Origin: Lepidodermella squamata
Taxonomy: Eukaryota > Gastrotricha
Direction of reading: 5' to 3'
NCBI GenBank assembly: GCA_047495785.1
Contig: JBLDXI010000030.1
Location: 372,001-436,000 of the forward strand
Length of the DNA stretch: 64,000 nucleotides
In this document: piece by piece, positions 41,880-50,700 of the stretch
Layout of the letters: each line of letters opens with the position of its first letter
Numbering within the stretch: the stretch's first letter is position 1
Position numbers and translations under genes: made by a program
Notes under the pieces: model-generated
Seen by the model: the letters and a program-made list of their open reading frames with translations, nothing else
Database searches by the model: none
Told to the model about the DNA's origin: nothing

Positions 41880-42458
41880 ATGACTAAATACATTCCATTC
41901 GACATTAAACTAACAGAGACACAGAGAAGAGCATTTCAAAAACCAGGCCAAGTTGTATTGCGTTTCACAATTGATCAGCTTCTTGCAGATCCAAATGGTT
42001 CCAAGTTGTTGTTGACGCAAAGGCAGATAGATAAAGTAATGAAGAGCAAACAAAGGATGAAAGGGCTTGATATTAAACTGAGCAAAACTCAGCTCCGGAA
42101 GAATCAGTCTGGCGGGTTCCTGTTACCAGCGCTTGCCGCAGCTTCCAAATTTATAGCACCTGTAGCTGTTGCAGCGCTGAGCGGCCTTGCCAGTTCCCTC
42201 GCCAGTACAGCAGCTGACAAGATCGTAGGCAAAGGCGTGTCGCTGACAATACCAAAAGAGGATTTAAATGAACTGCAAAAGGCGGTTTCGCTTCTGGAAT
42301 CCCGACAAATTGTGCCTGCTGGCAGTAGTAAGGCAATTAAAAGCCATATAGAGCAACAGGGTGGAGCTTTTATCTTGCCGCTTGTATCAAGCTTACTGGG
42401 TGCATTCCTTCCGACCTTATTCGGAAAAGGGGTTTATATGCCGTGGGAAAAAAACTGA
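41880..42458 (+). CDS. Membrane-active minor virion protein (pVI/pX-like) with GG cleavage sites
   Basis: 192 aa. Two hydrophobic amphipathic segments each follow a Gly-Gly: QSGGFLLPALAAASKF (~75-90) and QQGGAFILPLVSSLLGAF (~160-177). Such GG sites fit adenain-type protease processing, which would release membrane-active peptides as in adenovirus protein VI. The last codons include the A AAA AAC heptamer at 42449-42455 just before the TGA, and the protease frame overlaps by 16 nt. Confidence 0.7.
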   Translation: MTKYIPFDIKLTETQRRAFQKPGQVVLRFTIDQLLADPNGSKLLLTQRQIDKVMKSKQRMKGLDIKLSKTQLRKNQSGGFLLPALAAASKFIAPVAVAALSGLASSLASTAADKIVGKGVSLTIPKEDLNELQKAVSLLESRQIVPAGSSKAIKSHIEQQGGAFILPLVSSLLGAFLPTLFGKGVYMPWEKN

Positions 42459-42901
42459 CAAATACCGGGTTTTATCCCCTATCCAATCTTGAGATAACCG
42501 AAGCTTTGAAGAGGCTCCTCGGAAAAGACTTCAAGGGCTGTTATGCTCGGGATGACCTTCCTGATAAACTTGAACGAGGATATTACGTCATTAACCTGGA
42601 CGATAAAGTTAACCGCGGAAGTCATTGGGTCTCAATGGCTGTGAAGTCGACTGAAATAATCTACTTCGATAGCTTCGGGTTTATATGCCCTAATGAGATC
42701 ATTAAGCGTCGCGGCAAACGAGTTATTTGGTATTCCACACATGATATACAACATCCTGGCTCTGTTGCATGTGGCTTCTATGCCATTTACTTTCTAAGAG
42801 AATTAGGTAAAGGTAGGGATAAGTTAGCTATTTTGCTAGACTTCAATAACACCGGGTCACCGCACAATGATGACTTACTGAAAAATCTATTGTTAAGCTA
42901 G
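42443..42901 (+). CDS. Adenain-like cysteine protease, no ATG, -1 frame to the upstream ORF
   Basis: ~152 codons in the open frame. Catalytic set in adenain order: GSHWVSM (His ~61), IYFDSFG (Asp ~76), IQHPGSVACGF (Gln ~103, Cys ~110). The frame has no ATG before the conserved region; the earliest start-like codon is GTG at 42443. The frame is exactly -1 relative to the upstream ORF and is entered at the slippery heptamer, so the protease may be made as a frameshift fusion. It would mature virion proteins. Start by GTG, or splicing, are alternatives. Confidence 0.85.
   Translation: MGKKLTNTGFYPLSNLEITEALKRLLGKDFKGCYARDDLPDKLERGYYVINLDDKVNRGSHWVSMAVKSTEIIYFDSFGFICPNEIIKRRGKRVIWYSTHDIQHPGSVACGFYAIYFLRELGKGRDKLAILLDFNNTGSPHNDDLLKNLLLS
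42449..42455 (+). promoter_or_regulatory. Candidate -1 programmed frameshift site (A AAA AAC)
   Basis: In the upstream ORF's zero frame the codons are GAA AAA AAC TGA, so the heptamer is A AAA AAC, a canonical -1 slippery sequence. A shift there enters the protease frame. Only a weak gggttttatccc hairpin is visible ~12 nt downstream; no strong stimulator is obvious. Confidence 0.6.
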
Positions 42902-42903
42902 AT

Positions 42904-43083
42904 ATGTATTGCCTGCATTGTAGGAAAAACACTAAATCAGTGAATGAGCAGCAATTAGCCACTCGTAATAACCGAGCTCTCATGACAGGATCTTGTACAC
43001 TCTGCGGTATGACAAAGTATAAATTCATAAGAATGTTAAAGAGAAACGCCATCGTAGATAAAAAGGATGCAAGCGTCCGTTGA
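42904..43083 (+). CDS. Small zinc-ribbon protein (59 aa)
   Basis: MYCLHCRKNTKSVN... with CxxC at the start and CTLC ~33 residues later, then a basic tail (MLKRNAIVDKKD). This is the layout of the DUF5679-type zinc ribbon found in Polintons and large DNA viruses (family name from memory). It starts 2 bp after the protease stop and overlaps the next ORF by 17 bp, so it fits a tightly packed late operon-like block. Confidence 0.75.
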   Translation: MYCLHCRKNTKSVNEQQLATRNNRALMTGSCTLCGMTKYKFIRMLKRNAIVDKKDASVR

Positions 43084-43573
43084 AGATGAATTGAAGAGAC
43101 TGATGGATAATTTTGAGAATTCTAAATCAGTGAGAAAGACATTTTCTACCATGCCTTACGTGTATTGCGATGCGTGTGCCACAGAACTTTTGCTTGACGA
43201 AAGGGCGAATTTCAACGTATGCCCAAACTGCGGTTTATGTTATCCATACTGTGAGCACTCCCCGCCATTCAAATTAGTACCTTACAAACGAAAATGGCAT
43301 TTAATGACTGTAATTAAAAAGCGCGGTATAGAAATGCTACCTCCTCAACTTGAGAGGCTGATGTCGAGCTTTATCAAGTTTGACTCGGGCTATGCAGAAC
43401 TCTTTCCCGATCAAAATATGATGCACCTTGACTTTGTTATCAAAGCTCTGGCTCAGGAACATGGATACGACCTTGTGGCACAGAGCGTACACGTGAAATC
43501 GGTTAACGATAAGACGCTGAGGCAATGGCGGAATAAGTATAATCTAGTCATCGCTCATTATGAGATCGAATGA
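43067..43573 (+). CDS. VLTF3-like late transcription factor candidate
   Basis: 168 aa. A zinc ribbon (YCDACATEL...CPNCGLCYPYC) is followed by a YKRKWHLM block and helical C-terminus, the arrangement of poxvirus-type VLTF3-like factors (Cys pairs then Y-x-R-x-x-H). Would drive late gene transcription. The homology is by motif only. Overlaps the zinc-ribbon gene upstream and the fiber-like gene downstream. Confidence 0.6.
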   Translation: MQASVEDELKRLMDNFENSKSVRKTFSTMPYVYCDACATELLLDERANFNVCPNCGLCYPYCEHSPPFKLVPYKRKWHLMTVIKKRGIEMLPPQLERLMSSFIKFDSGYAELFPDQNMMHLDFVIKALAQEHGYDLVAQSVHVKSVNDKTLRQWRNKYNLVIAHYEIE

Positions 43574-44219
43574 AATATTCATTCCAAGTGAATGGTTTGA
43601 AAATACTCGACAGGCAGCAATTTATTTGAGGGCAGACGGCAGTACTCCATTCGCGGCAAACCTAAACGCGAATAGCTACTGCATCGAAAATTTGGGCGGC
43701 CCCGTTTTCGACAACGATGCTGTAAGCAAAAATTGGGTTGAGCGAAGTTGTTTAATGATTCAATCCGATCAGACTGTTGACTTTAAAAATGCTAGGCTCA
43801 CGAACATCCATCCACCAATAAATCCAAACGATGGCGCGATTCGGGCTTCCAGATTGATATGCTCTGGCAAGGTTTCTCTTGCGCGCGAGAATAAGCTAAG
43901 TTTTGATAACATGATTTCCGGAATGCCTGAAGTAAGCGATAGCTTAGTGTTTCGGGCAGACTTAACAGCCAGAGTGGAAATGTGGTTCCGGCTGGACGAC
44001 AACAGAGCCACATCCTTCACCCTTGATTTCTTCAAAAACAACGGTAACTTGTTCTCGAAATACTTCAACTATAACAATGTTAATTTGGAGAGCAGCAATG
44101 AATACTGTTCCTTTATAGAGCGATTCCGATTGAATGATAGCTTAACGGTTATTGCAGCAGCTGACGAAAGCATACAACTGTCATACATTTTGATTATTTC
44201 TAACCTAAAGAATACGTGA
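43560..44219 (+). CDS. Fiber-like virion protein
   Basis: 219 aa. Near residue 45 there is CIENLGGPVFDNDAVSKNWV, closely resembling the N-L-x-x-P-x-x-D-x-DAV-x-K-x-V repeat of phage and viral trimeric fibers. The rest is beta-rich with a jelly-roll or knob-like pattern. Likely a receptor-binding or surface fiber; inferred. Start ATG lies within the end of the preceding ORF (14-bp overlap). Confidence 0.6.
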   Translation: MRSNEIFIPSEWFENTRQAAIYLRADGSTPFAANLNANSYCIENLGGPVFDNDAVSKNWVERSCLMIQSDQTVDFKNARLTNIHPPINPNDGAIRASRLICSGKVSLARENKLSFDNMISGMPEVSDSLVFRADLTARVEMWFRLDDNRATSFTLDFFKNNGNLFSKYFNYNNVNLESSNEYCSFIERFRLNDSLTVIAAADESIQLSYILIISNLKNT

Positions 44220-44233
44220 TAAATATATTCAGA

Positions 44234-44815
44234 ATGAATGACAACCAGCTAAAAACAGTAGATAGTATTTACCCCACTGCTCCTAGACTACAAATGTCTT
44301 CTACTCAAGAGTTCAGGCTTGCTGAGCTCCGGCGCCTAAATGATGTTTTCAACACAGAAATATCGAAAAGAAAGAAGCTTTATAATAGGTATTCCCGTTT
44401 TTCGTCAATTTGCAAAGCTACTATTCATGGAATAACGGGCGGCACAACATCGCTTGCTATTGGTGGAATCGCACTACTGTCACTTGGCCTCCCAACCGGT
44501 ATTATGTTGGAGATTACTGCAGCTTCGGGCGGCATGGTCATACTAGCTCTCAACCTGCTTGACTTAAAGTTCGAAAGGAAAGCCGAAAAACATGAAAGAA
44601 TCGCCACTCTTGCCATGTCGAAAGCCAACTCAATAGGCGACATGATCAAAACAGCCCTGGAAGATAACCACATCAGTGACACTGAGTATCAGGTTATTAT
44701 GAGAGAAAACGAGAAATTCCATGATATGAAAAAGTTGCTTCAGAAGAGTTTAAACTGTGACCGCACGCAGATATTTCTTGAGGAACTGAAAAAGCACGGT
44801 GTGAACGTCCCTTGA
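44234..44815 (+). CDS. Polinton membrane protein with two hydrophobic segments
   Basis: ATG at 44234 is chosen; the longer frame begins at a GTG. Two adjacent Gly-rich hydrophobic segments (GGTTSLAIGGIALLSLGLPTG and MLEITAASGGMVILALNLL regions, ~residues 68-108) flanked by basic helices suggest a hairpin membrane anchor. The C-terminus is a charged helix. An atatatt box precedes it. Function unknown; likely virion or assembly membrane protein. Confidence 0.6.
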   Translation: MNDNQLKTVDSIYPTAPRLQMSSTQEFRLAELRRLNDVFNTEISKRKKLYNRYSRFSSICKATIHGITGGTTSLAIGGIALLSLGLPTGIMLEITAASGGMVILALNLLDLKFERKAEKHERIATLAMSKANSIGDMIKTALEDNHISDTEYQVIMRENEKFHDMKKLLQKSLNCDRTQIFLEELKKHGVNVP

Positions 44816-44816
44816 G

Positions 44817-45071
44817 CTAGCGAAAAGGCGAGTAAAATATCACACGTTTCTTTGGTGTTCTAACTACTTTAGCATGATTGCCTTTGATTTTCGAAGGCTT
44901 TTTAATTCTATCCCTATTCACAAAATACCCTAGCAACGCGGCGATTACACTCAATGCAACAAAAATGCGTTGAAGCTGGGTGTTCGTCCTTAAGCAGTCG
45001 ATCTGAAGTTCTCTAACAAGCACCTTAATATATGAGATTATTTCTTCTTGGGCACTCGAGTAAGTATTCAT
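44817..45071 (-). CDS. Small single-pass membrane protein (84 aa)
   Basis: One hydrophobic segment (IFVALSVIAALLGYFV) then a very basic tail (KKPSKIKGNHAKVVRTPKKR). It converges with the plus-strand block, its stop lying 1 bp from the preceding gene's stop. First of four minus-strand genes at the right end. Role unknown. Confidence 0.55.
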   Translation of the reverse strand: MNTYSSAQEEIISYIKVLVRELQIDCLRTNTQLQRIFVALSVIAALLGYFVNRDRIKKPSKIKGNHAKVVRTPKKRVIFYSPFR

Positions 45072-45089
45072 TAAGTATTAAAACGATTT

Positions 45090-45425
45090 TTATTTTTCTC
45101 GTCGCGCCCTCATTTCAGCTATGAATTTCTCTATATCTGACTTCCTTTTCTGTCGCCGTTCAGACAGCTCAGCTTTGCGCCTCTGGCTCTGTAACTTACG
45201 GTCGTTATCTTCTTTTTCCCTTGCAGTCAGCAAATCGCTGTATTTCTGTTCAATGACAGCCTTCTCGTTCTCCAAAGTCTTAATACGGGTATTTGAGGAC
45301 TGTCTCTTGAGCGAGGAATACTGATCGCTGATAATCTCAACTTCCTGCTTCAGTTTGTTGATATCTTCATCCTTCTCATCGACAATTTCATCGACCTCTG
45401 TGTATGAAAGAAATCCTTTCTCCAT
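45090..45425 (-). CDS. Coiled-coil protein (111 aa)
   Basis: Strong heptad-type charged helix from about residue 15 to the end (LKQEVEIISDQYSSLKR, KAVIEQKYSDLL, ending RARREK). An aataata box precedes the start at 45425. No catalytic motifs. Its neighbours on both sides lie within 20 bp, in the compact style of the element. Confidence 0.55.
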   Translation of the reverse strand: MEKGFLSYTEVDEIVDEKDEDINKLKQEVEIISDQYSSLKRQSSNTRIKTLENEKAVIEQKYSDLLTAREKEDNDRKLQSQRRKAELSERRQKRKSDIEKFIAEMRARREK

Positions 45426-45432
45426 GCTTATA

Positions 45433-45690
45433 TTATTTACCGAGAAATCTTCTTCTTAGCAGGTAAGCTTTCTTGCCGCCGACATGGGTGACATCATTTG
45501 GAATCAGACTGACGTTGATGCCACCGCCCTTCAACGATGAGAACCGTTGTTGTTTGCCTAAATGATAGTAAATCGTGCCTCTGCTGAGTCCCACTTCAGC
45601 TGCGATTTCATCTACTGTCTTGGAGCTATTCTGATATTCATGGATTGCTTGGCTGATTTTGTCTGGATTTATTGCCTTGCGACGAAGCAT
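45433..45690 (-). CDS. Small helix-turn-helix DNA-binding protein (85 aa)
   Basis: Contains KISQAIHEYQ...TVDEIAAEVGLSRGTIYYHLG, a resolvase/transposase-type HTH in residues ~11-50. Basic C-terminus. It may be a regulator of the element's genes or bind its ends. Starts 7 bp upstream of the coiled-coil gene's start on the same strand. Confidence 0.65.
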   Translation of the reverse strand: MLRRKAINPDKISQAIHEYQNSSKTVDEIAAEVGLSRGTIYYHLGKQQRFSSLKGGGINVSLIPNDVTHVGGKKAYLLRRRFLGK

Positions 45691-46092
45691 CTTATATTTA
45701 TTTGAGAAATTTAAATATTTAAATATTTCAATGTTCCATAGTTCAAATGTTCAAACTAAATAAAGGATGTCATCAGCCAATTTATATATTAAAATATTTT
45801 AACATTTGTATGTTGAAATGCGGATTGTTACTTCTGCAATCGATTGGCTTCAACGCCCGATGGAGTCACGCACCAGTTCGTCTCTTTATGCGAGCCACGC
45901 GGAACTCAAAATGGCTTGTGTCATCTATTAGTAATAATAAGCATTACTGAAATATTAATTTAGAGAATGAAAAGGAGAAGCTGCAAGAGATGTTGCTTCC
46001 CTCAAGTAACTCGCTGATTTGCGTAAATGAACAATGAACTATTCTTAAATTGAGGTAAATTTAAAAGTCAAAATGGGATGCAGTCAACAATT
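45691..46092. other. Non-coding stretch in the right arm of the Polinton
   Basis: Very AT-rich (atttaaatatttaaatattt near 45700). No gene supported. May hold the promoter of the HTH gene. Confidence 0.5.
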
Positions 46093-46679
46093 TTAGTCCT
46101 CGTCACTTGATGGCACAATGTCGTCAAATACAGTTAGAAATTGCGTAAATGCTTTTCGGGTTTCTTCATCATCAAAGGGGTACCGTTTAACTGCAGTTTC
46201 GACGCGTCTTCGCTCGATGTCTTCGTATGCAGATCTGCGCTTCTTTATCCTGCAGAATCGAGATACTCTCGAATAGTGTGCCAAAGCATCTTCGATGCGC
46301 ATTCTCGGAAACAGACTTTCCATTGCACGAACTTCTCGGTTGGGTTCGTCCCTAGTAGGCCTGATACTTTTGACATAGGTGCTCACGTGGAAACAAAACG
46401 ATGACAGGATGGGACCATATAAGGTTCTGCGATGGTCCTGCCAGTCATCATCAAGATCAGGGGACGTTGTTAGGCAGTCCTGGTCATCGCTTACAGCTAT
46501 GCATAACGAAGTCGAGGTTCAATCACGTATTTATCATACAACAATTTCTTACCAGAGACACCTCCTGCAGGTAGCCAAACTTTAACTTCTGCAACATTAG
46601 TACCATCTCTGTCCGCCAGTGCTGAAATTCGCTGTTGCTTGTTCGGTCCTGTCCAGTGGTAAGCTAATCTACACTCCAT
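46093..46679 (-). CDS. Unrecognised two-exon gene near the right TIR
   Basis: Exon 1 46679-46527 (MECRLAYHWTGPNKQQRI...), donor tac|gtgatt; exon 2 46437-46093 after acceptor gactggcag, phase 0, ~165 aa, ending FDDIVPSSDED. It has a basic helical middle (RFCRIKKRRSAYEDIERRR) and acidic tail, no signal peptide. The intron is unlike the intronless capsid-block genes, so it could be captured host cargo or a spliced element gene. I recognise no family; exon 1 may have an upstream exon. Confidence 0.5.
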
Positions 46680-47198
46680 GCTTTCAGATGATGGGCAAGA
46701 CTTTAGAAAAGTTACTACGCGTGCAAAATACAGGCGGCATACTGATAAGCACAGTTTGATCAATACACCTAGGGCGTCGTTGCCTTGGAAACTCCATTAA
46801 TATTTAAACTTTTATCAATACATTGGCTAATGGAAATTCAATTATGTTTCTGATTCATCGACACCCCATGATGAAAGCATTGCGCATTCATGTTGAAGGT
46901 ATTGAATTATTCATGAAAATAAGACGGTATTGTTCGAACAAAATCAATAGAAAGAACTATGCAGGTATGGAAACATATGTTGATTGACATTAAAGGATGC
47001 GGCTAGACATGCACTCAACTAATTCGTAAGCTAACCCTGTGTACGAACGATTCACAATACATTTGAACAGCTGTGTAATTAAAGATTGTTTAGGTCTGAA
47101 AGGAAAGAAATTAAAATAAAATCGCCTGTTCGGAGATGAAAATATGAGAAGATCCATAGATTGGTGCCTTTGGCGCGAACCCCAGGGCACCTCCCTCG
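46680..47198. other. Non-coding stretch before the right TIR
   Basis: AT-rich with no supported gene. It borders the TIR's inner edge at 47199. Confidence 0.5.
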
Positions 47199-47577
47199 AT
47201 GTTCAGCGCCTGGGACGCCATTTTGTTTCAAGGCATTTACACCGCGTCAATTGAATCACCCTATTTCAGTTTTCAGGTCATCGATCATCGCTGCCAGCTG
47301 AACCAGTCGTGTGATGAGACACTAGGAACTGAATTTCGCTTGAAGAGAAAGATTGAAACCACTCCCGTTATTATCGATTCATCATCGCTTGAAAAGGGGC
47401 GGGGTTTGAACTACCCGGTCCGCCCGGTGGTGCGGGCCCTACCCCACCAAACCCAGACGGACAAGACCCCCGCCCATTTACGCGGTGTCACTTGAATTTC
47501 AATTTAATTTAATTCGAGTTATCAGGTCATATTCACCTGGCCGGCTGCCCGGGCTAGTATCGGTATTTCTTACTACT
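47199..47577 (-). repeat. Right TIR of the Polinton (379 bp)
   Basis: Inverted copy of 24821-25199, ending ...cttactact, with the TSD gagtac directly after it. Confidence 0.93.
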
Positions 47578-47583
47578 GAGTAC
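47578..47583 (+). repeat. Right 6-bp target-site duplication of the Polinton
   Basis: gagtac, identical to 24815-24820. Confidence 0.92.
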
Positions 47584-48128
47584 TACCATGCAAGCTCGAT
47601 TTTCGTACCATCTTTCGCACTGTTGTTTCATTCAATATTTTGCATTAATTTTCAATTGCGAACCCCGTAACTGGCCAAAAGATCGTTTGCGAATTTGAAT
47701 TGCGAGAAATAATTCATCTAAAACTTGAAAACTTTGCTCTGAAGGCGAGGAAAATTATGAAAATCTTCCTGATCATCAAACAAAACGCGGAAGATGAAAA
47801 AAAACGAAATTTCGATGAAAGTTTCGATGAAATTTGGTTTTTGATTTCATGAACTTTCAATTTCTTTTGATTCTATTTGTTCTAAGAACCTTCAAACTTA
47901 CATTGCAATAAATAGTGCCCCAGCTCATTTTTGGACCCCAGCCTTAATAAGCCCCCATTTTTTGGTTGCTTTGAAACATTAAGATACTCAGGATATTAAT
48001 TCGGCATATACGGTAGGTTTATTCTAGTGTAAATTCTGATCATACATGATGATAAGCTGATCATGCACATGCGCAACTAATTTCATTGTAGCAATGTATG
48101 AGTCATCGTTCTCATGTTTTATCGGATC
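47584..48128. other. Intergenic host DNA right of the Polinton
   Basis: No gene seen. Leads into knot-peptide copy B. Confidence 0.5.
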
Positions 48129-48509
48129 TCATTCACAACTGCAGGTCGTACGAGGCTTCCTGGAAGATAACAATGAAATGTCAGTTGATTAGTGAGCTTA
48201 AAATTCGAGGTTGAACTTACAGGCCGGGACAGCAAAACGCAGAGCCGCTGCAATCTTCGTTCTTTTTTGCGCATGGTGTTGGTTCTACGCAGACGCATGT
48301 GGCGCCGAAATTGCGTTCCTTACGGATGCTGCAAATTGTACGAAAAACAAGTTTCCAGAAGACATTTTAAAAAAGTGATCTTACAGGCCGTCGCAGCAGT
48401 CTATCACGATGCAGCTTTGGCCCACACCAGAACAGTCTTGAGCGATCGACGAAGGAATGACGACAGAGATGACGGCAAAAACAACCAAACAAGTAAAGAC
48501 ACGGTTCAT
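48129..48509 (-). CDS. Secreted double cystine-knot-like peptide, copy B (three exons)
   Basis: Exons 48509-48385 (125 bp), 48328-48221 (108 bp), 48159-48129 (31 bp); 87 aa. Signal peptide MNRVFTCLVVFAVISVVI..., two Cys modules. The final module has a shorter last loop: CC-x8-C-x-C instead of x13, due to a 15-bp shorter exon 3. TATA-type tataaaaa is ~80 bp upstream of the ATG and ctgataag...cacgtg at 48645-48661. The most diverged member, next to the Polinton's right end. Confidence 0.78.
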
Positions 48510-50275
48510 TTCAGATATTTCAGCGAAATAACAATCAAATAATAACGCGTTGAAGTAATTGCTGGAATTTTGAGATGTAAAAGAGGGCTTTTTATACTGC
48601 CGAAACCATGCTTGCCGTTCACGCCCTCATGTCGCGTCCTTGTGCTGATAAGAGACACGTGATTTTTTAAAAATAATGCCAGATAGTCCGTGGTCTGTGG
48701 AACGAGCATAAGTAACTAGCATAGATTAAGGTTAAGATGTGAAACTCTCGATTGTCTAATAAGGTCAAAATCTCAAGTTCGCGTCACAAGTCTCAATTGA
48801 GTTCACGAGTTGATCGGAAAGTCTCGCCGGGACCATAAAAAACAATACGGATGGCGGCCTCTTTATTGCTTTGGGCAAAAGAAACAATGGATTTTCGGCA
48901 GTTGATTTTCAATTAATACAGGCATGAAGCGGCCTGTATTAAACTTTTTATTACTCATTCTTCTAGGCTCTTCTACGCGATGGGAGCGAATGTCGAACGG
49001 TCAACGGGAACTGGATCCAGCTGAGCCGCAGCTGAGCCAGCGAACCATATGATACGGCACCTCGATTCAAAGCGGTAGTTATGGTAACTACCAAGCCTAC
49101 CAATCGCGGACGAGATGAAAATCAGTGGTCCAATTGTTTCTATCAGCTCTCAGAGGGTTAATCGTGCATTTGGAGCCAAAAATGTATTGGACAATGCAAC
49201 TTCGAAGCTCCGGACCGCTCGGTTGCCACCCGGCCGCGAATGGTAATTTGTGAATAATGGCTTTATGATAGTACGAACAATTATACTGTAGAAATTCCAT
49301 AAAAAGTAGCCGATGTTCTGTCATGCTGTCATGTCATATCCAGGTCTGTTCAAGGCCTCTGAGCTTCGAACAGGCTTAAATTCCCAAGCTCCGCCTTCTG
49401 CACCCAACAAAGCGATATAAATAGCGACATCACTTCGACAAACAAAAACTGTGAAATAGGCTGGATAATGAAACCGAAAAAGGACACTATTATTAGCAAA
49501 TTAATCTGATAGGAAGGAAATCCGTGCCAGTACCCAATAGTTACGACGCACATTTTCAGGCCCGCCTCCGTTACGGCTCTGCGCGCGCTCCTATTGGTCA
49601 GCTCATTTTGATCTGAAATCAAAGCGCAATCTATGAATTTCACGTCGGCTTTTACATACAAAATGAAGTCAATTGAATTCTCTATCGATTGAATATAGAT
49701 TTGTTACGATTGAAATTTGAGAATTAAACATTTCAAGTGCACAAGTTTCACTCGCGTGCACTTGAGTGATGTGCAGTTACGACTCATCGCCATCCTGAAG
49801 ACTTGGGTTTGGTCCTAACAGAAATTGCACGCTTTACCGGACGATTTTACCGGGTCCCGATGTCTCCTAAATCAAATGAATGTCATAGCCGAATTGGAGG
49901 TCTCCGAAATAACTCAGACAGGTCGGTTTACTCAGATTGGGTGAACTCCTGGCGTCTCAAGTCGACCGACAAGAAACTACCGTACGTGGCTCGTCAAGCT
50001 TTTTAGCTTCATTGTCTTATCTGAATTACTCTATGATATGGGGGTTCGCGCAAGTTTCGTTTACTTTCAAGGTGTTGCCAATTCAGGTGGCTGTGCGAAT
50101 TCGATTGCTGTCTACTTACAGCTGTAACTCCTCAAGTGAACTGGCCAACAAAGGCATATCATTAATAAGCTGATAATGCACACATTTGTTTTAATAATAT
50201 TTGATTATATTTATGTGTCAGTTATAATATTAAAGTAGCACCGTATGAGTCAGCTTTCCCGTGTATTATCGTGTG
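48510..50275. other. Intergenic
   Basis: Holds the copy B promoter. Minus-strand open frames at 49097-49324 and 49350-49661 have a hydrophobic stretch (INLLIIVSFFGFIIQPISQFL) but no splice links or family that I can support. Confidence 0.4.
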
Positions 50276-50700
50276 TTATTCGCAGTGGCAGACGTTGTGG
50301 AATCCAGACCATTCGGGCACCCTGTGACAGAACAATGACATTTCACTTGAGTGGTTCAAAGATTCAAAACCGTGGTAAAACTTACAGGCCGGGACAGCAA
50401 GTGTTACCGGCGCGGCAATCGCCGCCCCTTGGTTGGCAGCTTGGCTGATTCGGGTCTGTCACGCAAGTGCAGATGGCGCCAAATTCACGTTCCTGCGGAA
50501 TGCTGTAGTATTCGTACGAAAAACAAGAAGTTTTCATATTAGCACATTTTGACATTTTGATCTTACAGGCCCGGGCAGCAACCAAACGTATCAATGCAGC
50601 TTTCGCCATATTCAGCACATTTGAGCGACTGAGCGATTCCCGAAGGAATGGCGACGGCGATGACGGCAAAAACAGCCAAGCAAGCAAAGACACGATTCAT
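50276..50700 (-). CDS. Secreted double cystine-knot-like peptide, copy C (three exons)
   Basis: Exons 50700-50567 (134 bp), 50502-50386, 50321-50276; 98 aa. Signal peptide MNRVFACLAVFAVIAVAI..., two Cys modules; the first exon has three extra codons and a further Cys compared with the paralogues (CAEYGESC-type spacing preceded by an extra C). TATA-type tataaaa lies ~70 bp upstream of the ATG, and ttgataag at 50805. Confidence 0.78.

Larger units (their letters stand above)
24821..47577. mobile_element. Polinton/Maverick virus-like element, 22,757 bp, with full TIRs and TSD
   Basis: Both ends are defined: 379-bp terminal inverted repeats, AG-type termini and a 6-bp TSD (GAGTAC), all typical of Polintons. 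Inside are family B polymerase, integrase, packaging ATPase, adenain-like protease, capsid-type proteins and small virion-type genes. Extra content is two Ly6-like genes, tRNA-like repeats, and a nested DDE element hit by a MITE. Without the nested insertion (about 34.5-38.4 kb) the length would be near 18-19 kb, normal for the class. TIR identity (three mismatches seen) suggests recent insertion. It separates knot-peptide copies A and B of the host array. Confidence 0.93.

Noticed and set aside
24821-47577. Envelope fusion protein gene, as reported in some Mavericks
   Set aside because: I looked for a long secreted protein with a fusion-type ectodomain and a C-terminal anchor and found none; only the Ly6-like GPI-type proteins are present.
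49097-49661. Two minus-strand ORFs with a hydrophobic stretch
   Set aside because: No splice link, family or start context that supports a gene.
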